Part shown: positions 24,781 to 33,392 of the stretch, piece by piece
Layout: each line of letters begins with the position of its first letter
Numbering within the stretch: position 1 is the stretch's first letter
Source of the DNA: Paenibacillus silvae
Lineage (GTDB): Bacteria; Bacillota; Bacilli; Paenibacillales; Paenibacillaceae
Direction: 5' to 3'
DNA: 34,015 bases
Assembly (NCBI RefSeq): GCF_014639235.1
Contig: NZ_BMFU01000016.1
Span: 1-34,015 of the forward strand
Program-made: the position numbers and the translations under genes
The notes under the pieces: generated by a model
What the model was told of the DNA's origin: nothing
Seen by the model: only the letters and a program-made list of their open reading frames with translations
Databases searched by the model: none

Positions 24781-25905
24781 ATGCTTATTCAGGAGAAGCT
24801 TACCATTCGGCAATTGTCAATCATTGCTTTTCTGGGCATCATTGGCGATATGATGTTGATCTATCCCACACTCATTGCCTATTCAGGCCATCAGGATGCC
24901 TGGATCTGCTCTCTCCTCTCACAAGTTTTGGGGTTGGGCATCTTATGGCTGATCTACAAAATGCATCAGATGTACCCCGGCCTCAGTCTGATTGAGATAT
25001 GTTCGGAAGTGCTTGGTAAATGGATTGGTGCCATTTTGGCAGCAGGATACTTATTTTACTTTCTTATAGGGGCTGCAGTATGCATACGTGAAGTCGGTGA
25101 TTTTATGACCACTCAGGTTTATCTTAGAACCCCGATACGGGCTATTATCCTTCTTTTTGTTGTCACATTAGGGTGGGCTGCACTTAAAGGACTAGGCACC
25201 TTCGGTCGAAGTGCTGAAATTCTTGCACCGTTCATTGTTCTAAGCCTGATTATACTGATCTGCTGTTTGCTGCCTAAGGCCGATTCTTCGAATCTGAAGC
25301 CTTTTCTCAATACTCCGCTCTTCTCATTTATTAACGGGATTGTACGGGGGGCCACCGTCTCTTATGGAGAACTTATCGTCATATCGATGTATCTCCCCTA
25401 TGTTGCACATGGTGTACACAAACGTCGGGATATGTTCCTGGGAACATTACTCGGAGGGATTATGCTTACCTCATTTCTTCTCATCGGACTGCTGGTAGTG
25501 GGAGCTGAGCAGACACAGCATAACATCTACATATCGTATATTCTCGCGCAAAAAATAAATATCGGTGACTTCATTCAACGAATTGAAGCCCTGATCGCGA
25601 CAGCCTGGCTTGCCTCCACCTTCATCAAAACGTTCCTTTACAGCTTCGGGTTCATTCTTGGCCTTGCGCAACTAACACGGATGAATTCCTACAAGCCACT
25701 GATCCTGCCAACCATGTTATTGTTATTTGCAATGTCTGTTGTCATTTCTCCAAATGCAATCTTCTACACCCTCACCATTATGTATGCGTGGTTCGATTGG
25801 GATTTTACGGTTAGCATCATCATTCCTGTCTTCCTGCTGCTTATCTCGCTTTTGAAAAGACGGTCCAAGCAGCAGCGCAGCGGCAAAGCCCTTTCTCATA
25901 AATAA
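24781..25905 (+). CDS. Spore germination permease subunit B, second copy (GerAB type)
   Basis: 374 residues, about ten membrane helices, 27 bases after the first B gene and with AAAGGAG before ATG 24781. It aligns end to end with its neighbour: IRQLSIIAFLGIIGDMMLIYP, VREVGDFMT-like and NIGDFIQRIEALIATAWLAST blocks recur in the same order. Clear divergence between the two suggests different germinant specificities, not recent duplication. Last gene of the operon, followed by a terminator. A basic tail ends the protein. Confidence 0.94.
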   Translation: MLIQEKLTIRQLSIIAFLGIIGDMMLIYPTLIAYSGHQDAWICSLLSQVLGLGILWLIYKMHQMYPGLSLIEICSEVLGKWIGAILAAGYLFYFLIGAAVCIREVGDFMTTQVYLRTPIRAIILLFVVTLGWAALKGLGTFGRSAEILAPFIVLSLIILICCLLPKADSSNLKPFLNTPLFSFINGIVRGATVSYGELIVISMYLPYVAHGVHKRRDMFLGTLLGGIMLTSFLLIGLLVVGAEQTQHNIYISYILAQKINIGDFIQRIEALIATAWLASTFIKTFLYSFGFILGLAQLTRMNSYKPLILPTMLLLFAMSVVISPNAIFYTLTIMYAWFDWDFTVSIIIPVFLLLISLLKRRSKQQRSGKALSHK

Positions 25906-25955
25906 ACAGGCTGCATCGGAATGGACTCTGTCTCTGTCCATAGATGCAGCCTGTT
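25904..25955. terminator. Bidirectional terminator between ger operon and bcp
   Basis: AAACAGGCTGCATC pairs with GATGCAGCCTGTTT, with inner GGAATGGAC/GTCCATA also pairing. A and T flanks suit both converging genes. Confidence 0.85.
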
Positions 25956-25965
25956 TGTCAGAAGT

Positions 25966-26430
25966 CTAGAGCCCTTTTACTGTCTCCAGTGCTTCTTCAA
26001 TATGCCCCTTCACACGTACCTTGGTCCACTGCTTGATCAATTTGCCCTCTTCGTCCAGCAGGAAGGTTGAACGAACAATGCCCATGTATTCCTTGCCATA
26101 CATCTTCTTCAGCTGCCACGCTCCAAACTGCTCGGCAACGACATGTTCCTCATCCGACAACAGGATGAAAGGTAATCCGTACTTGGCAATAAACTTGTCA
26201 TGCTGCTTCATCGGATCGGTGCTGATGCCCAGAATGACCGTGTTCAGTCCTTGGAACTCCTCATGACGGTCACGGAAGTCACAGGCTTGCTGCGTGCAAG
26301 AAGAAGTCATGTCTTTCGGATAGAAGTAGACCAATACTCGTTTACCACGAAAATCGGATAATCTCACGGACTCTCCGGTGCTGGATGGCAGTTCGAAATC
26401 AGGAACTTGTACGCCTTCAGTTAAAGTCAT
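25966..26430 (-). CDS. bcp: Thioredoxin-dependent peroxiredoxin (BCP type)
   Basis: 154 residues. Peroxidatic cysteine in the PxxxTxxC motif (YPKDMTSSC), with a second cysteine five residues on (CTQQAC), as in BCP/PrxQ enzymes that form an intramolecular disulfide. The rest (ILGISTDPMKQHDKFIAKYGLPF) is typical. Reduces peroxides using thioredoxin. Start at ATG 26430 because GGAGG lies 8 bases upstream; an ATG at 26448 overlaps that site. The usual Pro-Gly before the cysteine is Ser-Ser here. Confidence 0.95.
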   Translation of the reverse strand: MTLTEGVQVPDFELPSSTGESVRLSDFRGKRVLVYFYPKDMTSSCTQQACDFRDRHEEFQGLNTVILGISTDPMKQHDKFIAKYGLPFILLSDEEHVVAEQFGAWQLKKMYGKEYMGIVRSTFLLDEEGKLIKQWTKVRVKGHIEEALETVKGL

Positions 26431-26545
26431 TTTCAGATCCTCCTTCATATTTCTCGGTATGAAACCTTCGGAATTAACGTTTTGAAATCCTTTAAGTTCA
26501 CTCTCTGAAAAATCCAGATATTCACGTTACGTTACCTGTCGGTGG

Positions 26546-27331
26546 TTATGAGCCCGCTCCCCGATACCGTTTCACTCCAAAGTTCCATAAGGTAAGCCCA
26601 ATCGTTGCAAACACCAGTCCCATGACTGGGGTCAGCAGTGCCATGCGATGCATCTCGGCTCGATCCAGGAACAGAGCTGCTGGATAGATGCCAACAAAGG
26701 CAAACGGGATAATCCAGGTGAGCAGCACCTGAATCGCCCGGTTATAGATCGTTACAGGGTAACGTCCATATCCTTGAATGTTATACATCAGCGGCAAAAT
26801 GCCAGTCGGCGCATCCGAATAAAAGGATAGCGATGTCAGTGTAGTGTAAATCCCCGCGTAGATCAGAACTGAACTGATCGCCAGAATGATTAATGCTGGA
26901 ATATGCCACCATTCAAGCACCAGCCCCATCTCCGCACCGCTGATGATCATAATGATCAGACCGATGAATGAGCCCACAAGGGAGGGCGGGTCCACATTTT
27001 CCAGCAAAATCTGAAACAGATTGTGTGCCGGACGAGTCAGAATGCGATCCATCTCCCCTTTGACGATATACCGCTCACTGAACCCCCACAAATTGATGAA
27101 GCAGCTGAAGATACCGTATGGCACCATAAAGTACCCGTAAACAAACAACACTTCTGCCTCACTCCACCCGCCAAGATTGTCTGTATGACGGAAAACCACA
27201 AAGATAAAGATCAAATTGGTTGCCTGAAACAACAGATCCGAGATGATCTCCACCCAGAAGTCGGCACGGTACGTCAGACGTGTCTTCATGTAATTTTTTA
27301 AATATTCCCAGATCAGACCCATATAGTACAT
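26546..27331 (-). CDS. ABC transporter permease (COG3694 type)
   Basis: 261 residues with about six membrane helices. N-terminal IWEYLKNYMKTRLTYRADFWVEI and the GYFMVPYGIFS and KGEMDRILTRPAHNLFQIL segments are typical of ABC-2-type exporter permeases of this set. Third gene of a three-gene minus-strand operon, 4 bases after the second permease. Substrate unknown. Confidence 0.9.
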   Translation of the reverse strand: MYYMGLIWEYLKNYMKTRLTYRADFWVEIISDLLFQATNLIFIFVVFRHTDNLGGWSEAEVLFVYGYFMVPYGIFSCFINLWGFSERYIVKGEMDRILTRPAHNLFQILLENVDPPSLVGSFIGLIIMIISGAEMGLVLEWWHIPALIILAISSVLIYAGIYTTLTSLSFYSDAPTGILPLMYNIQGYGRYPVTIYNRAIQVLLTWIIPFAFVGIYPAALFLDRAEMHRMALLTPVMGLVFATIGLTLWNFGVKRYRGAGS

Positions 27332-27335
27332 TCTC

Positions 27336-28142
27336 TTATCCCCCTTGCACGAACAGACGCTTGCGCGCCTGCCGCCAGATCAGTACCATCGGCAGCAGCA
27401 AAAGGACAAACCAGAGCACCTGAATACCGAGTACATTCCAGATACCCGTGCCCTCCACTCTGCCAGTGAAAACCGAGCCGGGCAAATACGTGATCGCCTG
27501 AAACGGCAGCACCTTCATGATCATGGACAACCAGTCCGGGTACAAGCTGATTGGAATGATGAGGCCCGAGAACAGATCGACTACCACACGTTTCATGCGC
27601 ATCATGCCTTCGTTATTTTCTACGAAAAACGCGGCCAGTCCCGTAATGACATTAATCTGGGAATTAATAAGGAAACTGAAAAACAGCATGACCAGGAAAC
27701 CAATCCACGCCGAAGGCGCTGTTGGAAGCTGCACAGGGAAAAGCAGAATCGCAATGAGCATGCCTGGAATCATCAGCAGCAGGAATCGGAAGATGCCTTC
27801 CCCAAGCCCCTGCATCATTTTGACCATCACATAGTTAATCGGTCGTATAAACTGAATCGCAATGGAGCCATCCCGAATGTCAGCTGCAATTTCCCGATCC
27901 AGGTTGTTAAAATAAAACGCACGCGCCATCCACGAGACAGCAACATACGTTGTCATCTGTGCCGCGGTAAAACCGCCAATCTCCCCGCTGCTTCCATAAA
28001 TAGCTTGCCATGTAAAGTAATACACGCCAATATTCAGCGTATATATCAAAATGCCGGAATAATAATTGACTCGATACGCAAGCATCGTCAGAAAACGAAT
28101 GCGCATGAAATCGATAAATGCACTGTTCATCCTAGGTAGCAC
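27336..28142 (-). CDS. ABC transporter permease (COG4587 type)
   Basis: 268 residues, about six membrane helices. Shares the family layout with its neighbour: an N-terminal helix, then AREI-type segment DLDREIAADIRDGSIAIQF-like, RPINYVMVKMMQGLGEG, and a C-terminal helix. Overlaps the ATPase gene by 11 bases, so translation is coupled. The two permeases presumably form a heterodimeric channel. Confidence 0.9.
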   Translation of the reverse strand: MLPRMNSAFIDFMRIRFLTMLAYRVNYYSGILIYTLNIGVYYFTWQAIYGSSGEIGGFTAAQMTTYVAVSWMARAFYFNNLDREIAADIRDGSIAIQFIRPINYVMVKMMQGLGEGIFRFLLLMIPGMLIAILLFPVQLPTAPSAWIGFLVMLFFSFLINSQINVITGLAAFFVENNEGMMRMKRVVVDLFSGLIIPISLYPDWLSMIMKVLPFQAITYLPGSVFTGRVEGTGIWNVLGIQVLWFVLLLLPMVLIWRQARKRLFVQGG

Positions 28143-29178
28143 CTACCGCTTCTTTATCTGCCGACACAATCTCCGGGCGCTCTGCCGAACCCGACTGGTA
28201 AATGCTGCGCACAATCTCATCCGTATTCGTCTCAATAATCTGAATGTCTGTAATATCTGCCTGACCCACCACACGTCCCAGCACATCTGACACGTTCAGC
28301 TCCAGCGGAATCCACACGGAAGCCGACAACTCATTCTCCACGGTCCAGCGAACAGGCATTGCAGCTGTCCATTCCTGCATCTGCGTGATGCTGTGGCCTG
28401 TGCCAAATTTGAAGCGAACCTCCCTCTCTGTGCCCCACTGGGACTTGAGATGATCCAGGCCACCGTCATAGATGATGCTGCCTGCATCCAGCATGATGAC
28501 ACGCGAACACAAGGCTTCGATATCCTGCAAGTCATGTGTCGTTAACAAAATGGTTGTACCATGCTGTTCATTCATGTCTTTCAGGAACTCGCGGATTTCA
28601 GACTTTACCACGATATCCAGCCCAATGGTCGGCTCATCCAGGAACACGATACCCGGGTTGTGCAGCAAGGCTGCCACCAGTTCACAGCGCATGCGCTGTC
28701 CAAGACTGAGCTTGCGCACCGGGCGATTCAGCAGCTCCTGCAGCTGCAGACGCTCAACGAGCTCATCCAGACGTTTGCGGAAATCCTGCTCTCCTACCCG
28801 GTACACTTTGCGCAGCAGATGGAAGGATTCAATCACGCCGATATCCCACCATAGCTGGCTGCGCTGCCCAAATACCACACCAATATTTTTGACAAACTTC
28901 TCACGTTCCTGATATGGAACATATCCACCTACTGATATATGCCCGGATGTAGGCACCAAAATGCCGGTTAACATCTTGATCGTTGTTGATTTGCCGGCAC
29001 CGTTCTCTCCAATATATCCGCATATTTCGCCCTGCGGTATCTGAAATGAAATATCATTCACAGCCAATACTTCCTGGTATTGACGTTTGAACAGATCCTG
29101 AAACGCGCCCTTTAGCCCGCCACGGCTTTTCTGGACGTTAAACGACTTACGCAAGTCTTTGACATCAATCGCCAGCAT
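28132..29178 (-). CDS. ABC transporter ATP-binding protein (COG4586 type)
   Basis: 348 residues. Walker A is GENGAGKSTTIKML near residue 58, the signature is LSLGQRMRCELVAALL near 158, and Walker B is IVFLDEPTIGLD, with the H-loop in LLTTHDLQD. The C-terminal 110 residues beyond the ATPase core are a regulatory extension usual for this group. First gene of the exporter operon. Natural substrate not deducible; related exporters are linked to antibiotic or peptide resistance. Confidence 0.95.
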   Translation of the reverse strand: MLAIDVKDLRKSFNVQKSRGGLKGAFQDLFKRQYQEVLAVNDISFQIPQGEICGYIGENGAGKSTTIKMLTGILVPTSGHISVGGYVPYQEREKFVKNIGVVFGQRSQLWWDIGVIESFHLLRKVYRVGEQDFRKRLDELVERLQLQELLNRPVRKLSLGQRMRCELVAALLHNPGIVFLDEPTIGLDIVVKSEIREFLKDMNEQHGTTILLTTHDLQDIEALCSRVIMLDAGSIIYDGGLDHLKSQWGTEREVRFKFGTGHSITQMQEWTAAMPVRWTVENELSASVWIPLELNVSDVLGRVVGQADITDIQIIETNTDEIVRSIYQSGSAERPEIVSADKEAVGAT

Positions 29179-29418
29179 GATTATACCTCACTTGGATTTT
29201 GTTGAAATTGCTTGTAGCCCAAAAAGAAATTATAATAGTAACAGTCAAAATTCAGCAAGCTATAAAAATAGTTCGAAGCGGCCTCCTCTGCCTTGTGTCT
29301 GGAGGGGAAGCGAACGGAAAGCTTCGACTGAACCGCAGCATCACATGTTTTGATGATCCGCAACTTTACACGTTCTGAACTCGTTTATTTTTTATCTCAA
29401 ATACAAAGGAGCGCTAGC

Positions 29419-30459
29419 ATGACCAGAAAGACGAAGAGGACCATATGGATCTCTCTCGCCGCCTTCGTGTTAATTGTCGGTGGTGTCGTGTCCTACTATT
29501 TCGGTTCTATTCTTAATCAGTTGGATGGTTTGCAGAAAAAAGGCGAGGACTCGCCATTTGCCAATATTGAAAATGTGGAGAAAGTGAACACACCTGATCC
29601 GCCAAAATGGGAAGGCACCGAAACCGTTAATATATTGGTGATGGGTGTCGATGCACGCGGTCTGAAAAAGGGTGAAGTGCCCCGTTCCGACAGCATGATG
29701 GTGGTTTCGCTTGACCCGTTGACCAAAAAAATCAATCTTTTCTCCATTCTGCGTGACACTTACGTGAATATCGACGGATACGGTAAAGACCGGATTAATA
29801 CAGCGATTACGCATGGCCCAAATGTCGCAATGGAGGCGGCGAGCGACCTGCTCGGTATCCCTGTCCAGTATTATGTGTATACCGATTTCCAAGGATTCAT
29901 CAAATTGGTCGATGCCGTTGGCGGTGTAGACTTTGATGTCGAGAAGGACATGCATTATACAAGTAAAGCGGACAACAACGAGTATGATATTGATCTGAAA
30001 AAAGGATACCAGCATCTCGACGGCAAAACAGCCTTGATGTACGTTCGTTTCCGTCATGATGCGATGTCTGACTTCGCTCGTTCCGAGCGTCAGCGTGAGC
30101 TGCTGAAAGCTGTAACAGCGAAGATGCAGTCTACCACAACGATCGCAAAGCTGCCTTCCATTCTTGAGCAAGTAAGCCCGTATGTAGACACCAACCTTAC
30201 GCTTTCCGACATGTGGAAGCTGGGCGGACTTGGGTACCAAAGCAGCATGAATGGCAGTGAACAGGTTCCACCAATGAATCTGTTAAAAGAAGAGCGTACA
30301 CCTGGCGGTGCTCAAGTGTTGTCTGTAACCAGTGAAGAAAAGCTGAAACAGCATGTGCAGGATATCATTCACCCGCCAGCCCAGACAGAAGAACCGCAAA
30401 GCAAGGAAGACAAAACAGCCAGCGGGGATGAAAAAAATTCACAGCAGCCGGCGCAATAG
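29419..30459 (+). CDS. LytR-CpsA-Psr (LCP) family cell-wall ligase
   Basis: 346 residues from ATG 29419, which has AAGGAG 7 bases upstream; an in-frame ATG at 29350 lacks one. A short basic cytoplasmic tail and one membrane helix (about 10-30) precede the LCP domain: VNILVMGVDARG, RSDSMMVVSLDP, LFSILRDTYVNIDGYGKDRINTA. The arginines and aspartates that bind polyprenyl pyrophosphate are present. These enzymes transfer teichoic acid or other glycopolymers to peptidoglycan. A charged Gln/Glu/Lys-rich tail ends it. Monocistronic. Confidence 0.95.
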   Translation: MTRKTKRTIWISLAAFVLIVGGVVSYYFGSILNQLDGLQKKGEDSPFANIENVEKVNTPDPPKWEGTETVNILVMGVDARGLKKGEVPRSDSMMVVSLDPLTKKINLFSILRDTYVNIDGYGKDRINTAITHGPNVAMEAASDLLGIPVQYYVYTDFQGFIKLVDAVGGVDFDVEKDMHYTSKADNNEYDIDLKKGYQHLDGKTALMYVRFRHDAMSDFARSERQRELLKAVTAKMQSTTTIAKLPSILEQVSPYVDTNLTLSDMWKLGGLGYQSSMNGSEQVPPMNLLKEERTPGGAQVLSVTSEEKLKQHVQDIIHPPAQTEEPQSKEDKTASGDEKNSQQPAQ

Positions 30460-30783
30460 ACACCTCATGTGAAACATCATTTTTTTGAGTAAGAGTCTAT
30501 GTCCAAGCTAACTTGGTAATTGTAATTATTGTTTCAACTATTCCTGTAAGTCATGCTCCAAACCTATATTAAGGCAGCACTAAACGTAATCATGAACAGG
30601 TAGTTATCGTCTGTAACGATATCGTTTATAACACAGCCATGAACGGATTCAATCTCGAAAGGGCAGCCTAGATGCTGCCCTTTCGCTATGCCAGAACGCA
30701 AAAGTATGCGAAAATAATCATATCCTTCCAATGTGATGATCATATAAACTTTGGAACTACAAAAGGAAAGGAAGTTATCTTTT
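30460..30783. other. Intergenic region with a palindrome
   Basis: The main feature is a 30-base palindrome at 30656-30685: CGAAAGGGCAGC, a 6-base centre and GCTGCCCTTTCG. Its T residues lie inside the stem, so it may be a terminator for the LCP gene or a bidirectional one. The rest shows no gene. Confidence 0.6.
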
Positions 30784-32100
30784 ATGAATCCACGTACGAA
30801 CTCTGAGTTGTTATATACAGAAGCCCTGCAGCATATTGTAGGCGGCGTAAACAGCCCGTCCCGCTCGTTCAAGGCAGTAGGCGGCGGTGCACCCGTTTTT
30901 ATGAAAAAAGCACAAGGTGCTCACTTCTGGGATGTTGACGACAACAAGTACATTGATTATCTCGCGGCGTATGGTCCGATTGTGACTGGACATGCTCACC
31001 CTCATATCACCAAAGCCATTGCCGAGGCTGCTGCAAATGGTGTGCTGTACGGTACACCAACCGAGCTTGAAATCAAACTTGCCAAAATGCTCAAAGAAGC
31101 CATTCCGTCCATGGACAAGGTTCGATTTGTCAACTCGGGTACGGAAGCCGTTATGACAACGATTCGAGTGGCGCGCGCCTATACGAAGCGTAATAAGATT
31201 GTAAAATTTGCCGGATGTTATCACGGTCACTCCGACCTTGTTCTCGTAGCCGCCGGTTCCGGTCCTTCTACGCTTGGCATTCCCGACAGCGCCGGTATCC
31301 CGACCAGCATTGCGCATGAGGTCATTACCGTTCCGTATAACGATCTCGAAGGTTTGAAGGAAGCGCTCGAACGCTGGGGTGACGATGTGGCTGCCGTTAT
31401 GGTGGAGCCGATTGTGGGCAATTTCGGCATGGTTATGCCGGAGCCTGGCTTCCTTGAAGGTCTCTGTGCAATGACACGTGCGAACGGCTCTCTCGTCATC
31501 TATGACGAGGTTATTACCGCGTTCCGCTTCCATTACGGTTCCACGCAGACCTATGCAGGACTGGCTAATCATGCGGAGATTGAACCCGACCTTACGGCAC
31601 TGGGCAAAATCATTGGCGGCGGCTTGCCGATCGGCGCGTATGGCGGCCGTAAACATGTGATGGAGCAGGTTGCTCCGCTCGGCCCGGCATATCAAGCCGG
31701 AACGATGGCAGGTAACCCTGCGTCCATCTCGGCAGGTATTGCCTGCCTTGAGGTGCTGCAAGGCGCTGGCGTATATGAAGAGATGGAACGCCTCGCCATT
31801 GATCTGACGGCTGGCCTCCAGGCTTCGGCCGACCGGCATGGCATCGATCTGACGATCAACCGCATTCGCGGTGCGTTCTCCACGCATTTCTGCAATCATC
31901 CCGTGACGAACTACGATCACGCTCAAGATACGGATGGCGAACGCTTCGCGTCCTTCTTCCGCCACATGCTGAACCGCGGCATCAACCTCGCACCATCGAA
32001 GTATGAAGCCTGGTTCCTGACCACGGCTCATACCGATGAAGATATTGCTACTACGCTGGAAGCCGCAGAAGCTTCCTTTAAAGCTATGGCACAGGAGTAA
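30784..32100 (+). CDS. hemL: Glutamate-1-semialdehyde 2,1-aminomutase
   Basis: 438 residues from ATG 30784, with AAGGAAAGGAAG about 9 bases upstream. A PLP-dependent class III aminotransferase fold. GGVNSPSRSFKAVGG at the N-terminus, VRFVNSGTEAVMTTIRVAR, and the PLP lysine in TALGKIIGGGLPIGAYGG identify the enzyme. Makes 5-aminolevulinate for haem. It stands alone, away from the hemAXCDB cluster seen in many Bacillota, so it might be the second paralogue (GsaB) found in Bacillus. Confidence 0.95.
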   Translation: MNPRTNSELLYTEALQHIVGGVNSPSRSFKAVGGGAPVFMKKAQGAHFWDVDDNKYIDYLAAYGPIVTGHAHPHITKAIAEAAANGVLYGTPTELEIKLAKMLKEAIPSMDKVRFVNSGTEAVMTTIRVARAYTKRNKIVKFAGCYHGHSDLVLVAAGSGPSTLGIPDSAGIPTSIAHEVITVPYNDLEGLKEALERWGDDVAAVMVEPIVGNFGMVMPEPGFLEGLCAMTRANGSLVIYDEVITAFRFHYGSTQTYAGLANHAEIEPDLTALGKIIGGGLPIGAYGGRKHVMEQVAPLGPAYQAGTMAGNPASISAGIACLEVLQGAGVYEEMERLAIDLTAGLQASADRHGIDLTINRIRGAFSTHFCNHPVTNYDHAQDTDGERFASFFRHMLNRGINLAPSKYEAWFLTTAHTDEDIATTLEAAEASFKAMAQE

Positions 32101-32133
32101 CATAGAGCCATTCTGTAGTTGGGATGAATAAAA

Positions 32134-32424
32134 TTAATATTTGACACATTGCTGGTGGGGGCAGGTTAATAAATTGTACGGAATAAAAAGGGTTAAAGAG
32201 TACAATTTATTAACCGCACAGGATGCACAAAAACGGTTAAAGAAGCTATTTGCTGAGATACCATTTTTAGAGCCTCTCCTGAGTTCTTTAAACTCATCTA
32301 TATCACTAATATGATCAAGAGTTACGACCCACAGTTTCGTTAAGGCAACGGAGGGGAAAAGTATCTCTCCTAGAATAAATCTTTTATTAAAATATTCTAA
32401 TTCGTCCTGGATATAACATTCGAG
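32134..32424 (-). pseudogene. Start-less open frame of 96 codons
   Basis: The minus strand is open from the codon after TAG (32425-32427) to TAA at 32134-32136. It has no ATG or GTG and only a TTG close to the end. Composition looks protein-like (for example FNKRFILGEILFPS and DHISDIDEFKELRRG) but no family was recognised. The last third contains an inverted repeat. Likely a 5'-truncated gene; chance cannot be excluded. Confidence 0.35.
32164..32215. repeat. Perfect 16-bp inverted repeat with 20-bp spacer
   Basis: GGTTAATAAATTGTAC (32164-32179) and its exact complement GTACAATTTATTAACC (32200-32215). No T-tract on either side, so it is unlike an intrinsic terminator. It lies about 65 bases past hemL at the start of AT-rich accessory DNA. 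Confidence 0.85.
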
Positions 32425-32427
32425 CTA

Positions 32428-32597
32428 TATATCCACTAATTTCTCACACACTAAAATGTAACTATAGTTTGAACCTCTAAGTATTGAAATTACTTAATAT
32501 TATTCTTTACAATTCTCTCTTTGCTATTTTTTCAAGTTAAAAAGCGAAAAGCCATACACCAGAGATGTACAGCTCTAAAGAAACTGAAGCTCCTTCA
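32428..32597. other. AT-rich gap, nothing recognised
   Basis: Between the start-less frame and the sigma region 2-like gene. No ribosome site, repeat or clear terminator. Confidence 0.4.
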
Positions 32598-32831
32598 TTA
32601 TTCTATTCTTTTCTCTGCATGTTTATTTATTATTAGTTCTAACAAACCAAGCCTAAGTGATTGCATAACATCTTCTTTGGGCATTTTAATGTACTTTGCA
32701 AGCTGTTCCATTTCGCATTCAAATATATCTACTATTTCCATAAAGGCCTGTTTATCACCTGCTCTAGCCTTTTTGACTAATTCTAAGAACTTAGCTTCAT
32801 TGACAACTTCTTTAAGGTCTTCCTTTTCCAT
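32598..32831 (-). CDS. Sigma factor region 2-like protein (RsoA-like)
   Basis: 77 residues. FLELVKKARAGDKQAFMEIV and the following helix to EDVMQSLRLGLLELI match sigma-70 region 2 (core-binding and -10 part), with no region 4. RsoA of Bacillus subtilis is likewise about 79 residues and region 2-like, and works only with SigO. GGCGGTG lies 5 bases before ATG 32831. The gene starts inside the upstream region 4 gene, overlapping it by 49 bases in another frame, so both are made together. Confidence 0.75.
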   Translation of the reverse strand: MEKEDLKEVVNEAKFLELVKKARAGDKQAFMEIVDIFECEMEQLAKYIKMPKEDVMQSLRLGLLELIINKHAEKRIE

Positions 32832-33115
32832 TTGTTCACCGCCTGTTGTGATATTTGAAGCTCAAACGCAACTTCTTTTTCGGATTTCCCTTCTAAGTAA
32901 ATGGAATTGATTATTCTTTTGCCAACTTCGTTATCGATTAGGTTAAGTACATCTTGAACAAATAACCTTGAAACTGAAGAATCTTCAAATGATTCAATAG
33001 ATTTGATATCATATACCATACCTAACTCTTTGTTAGCAGACACTTTACAACGGTATTGCAGTCTCCAAGCTATTTTCTTCAGTTCAGAACTATACATTTC
33101 TTTTGTCATTTCCAT
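32783..33115 (-). CDS. Sigma factor region 4 protein (SigO-like)
   Basis: 110 residues. The C-terminal 60 form a sigma-70 region 4 helix-turn-helix: a helix ending in GKRIINSIYLEGKSEKEVAF, then ELQISQQAVNKWKRKTLKKL. The N-terminal part is helical, without recognisable region 2. With the overlapping region 2-like gene it would make a two-part sigma factor as in SigO/RsoA. It is shorter than Bacillus SigO (about 176). Start at ATG 33115 after AGGGGTG. A divergent YvrJ-like gene supports the assignment. Could instead be a phage-type regulator. Confidence 0.7.
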   Translation of the reverse strand: MEMTKEMYSSELKKIAWRLQYRCKVSANKELGMVYDIKSIESFEDSSVSRLFVQDVLNLIDNEVGKRIINSIYLEGKSEKEVAFELQISQQAVNKWKRKTLKKLSMKLSS

Positions 33116-33169
33116 TTAAATCACCCCTCTATAATTAAAGGCGATATACGGAAGAAATTTACAACTTAC

Positions 33170-33200
33170 AAAAGTGAAATTTATTAATATTTTCACTTTT
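33170..33200. promoter_or_regulatory. Inverted repeat in the divergent gap
   Basis: AAAAGTGAAA and TTTTCACTTTT around an AT-rich centre, between the divergent sigma and YvrJ-like genes. Operator or terminator; the position favours an operator. Low information content. Confidence 0.35.
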
Positions 33201-33275
33201 TCATGTATATTTCAGCCATCTAAAAGTGGTAAAGTATCCATTTTCCCCCTAGATATGGGGATGAGGAATATTGAT

Positions 33276-33392
33276 ATGGGCATTGGAGCCCTAGTTCAAT
33301 GGATTCCAAACTTTGGGTTTTCAATTGTAATAATTAAAAGAGCACTTTCCTTTCACCTCACTCCCTCCCTCTTAGTTTTAGTTCCTAAGTGA
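33276..33392 (+). CDS. YvrJ-like small protein
   Basis: 38 residues from ATG 33276, with GAGG 9 bases upstream; longer in-frame starts at 33174 and 33255 have no good ribosome site. The core LVQWIPNFGFSIVI resembles the conserved start of YvrJ proteins (typically W-IGNFGFPIVV). After that the usual charged tail is not recognisable and the last 18 residues may be out of frame or diverged. In Bacillus subtilis yvrJ is in the SigO regulon, and here it lies divergent to the split sigma genes. Confidence 0.5.
   Translation: MGIGALVQWIPNFGFSIVIIKRALSFHLTPSLLVLVPK

Noticed and set aside
27345..28139. Plus-strand frame of 264 codons
   Set aside because: Complete antisense shadow of an ABC permease.
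29350..29418. Longer N-terminus for the LCP protein
   Set aside because: The upstream ATG has no ribosome site and would put 23 extra residues before the usual short basic tail and membrane helix.
30811..32103. Minus-strand frame of 430 codons
   Set aside because: Antisense shadow of hemL, caused by its codon usage.
33174..33275. 72-residue version of the YvrJ-like protein
   Set aside because: The early part overlaps an inverted repeat and has no ribosome site; YvrJ proteins are about 40-50 residues.
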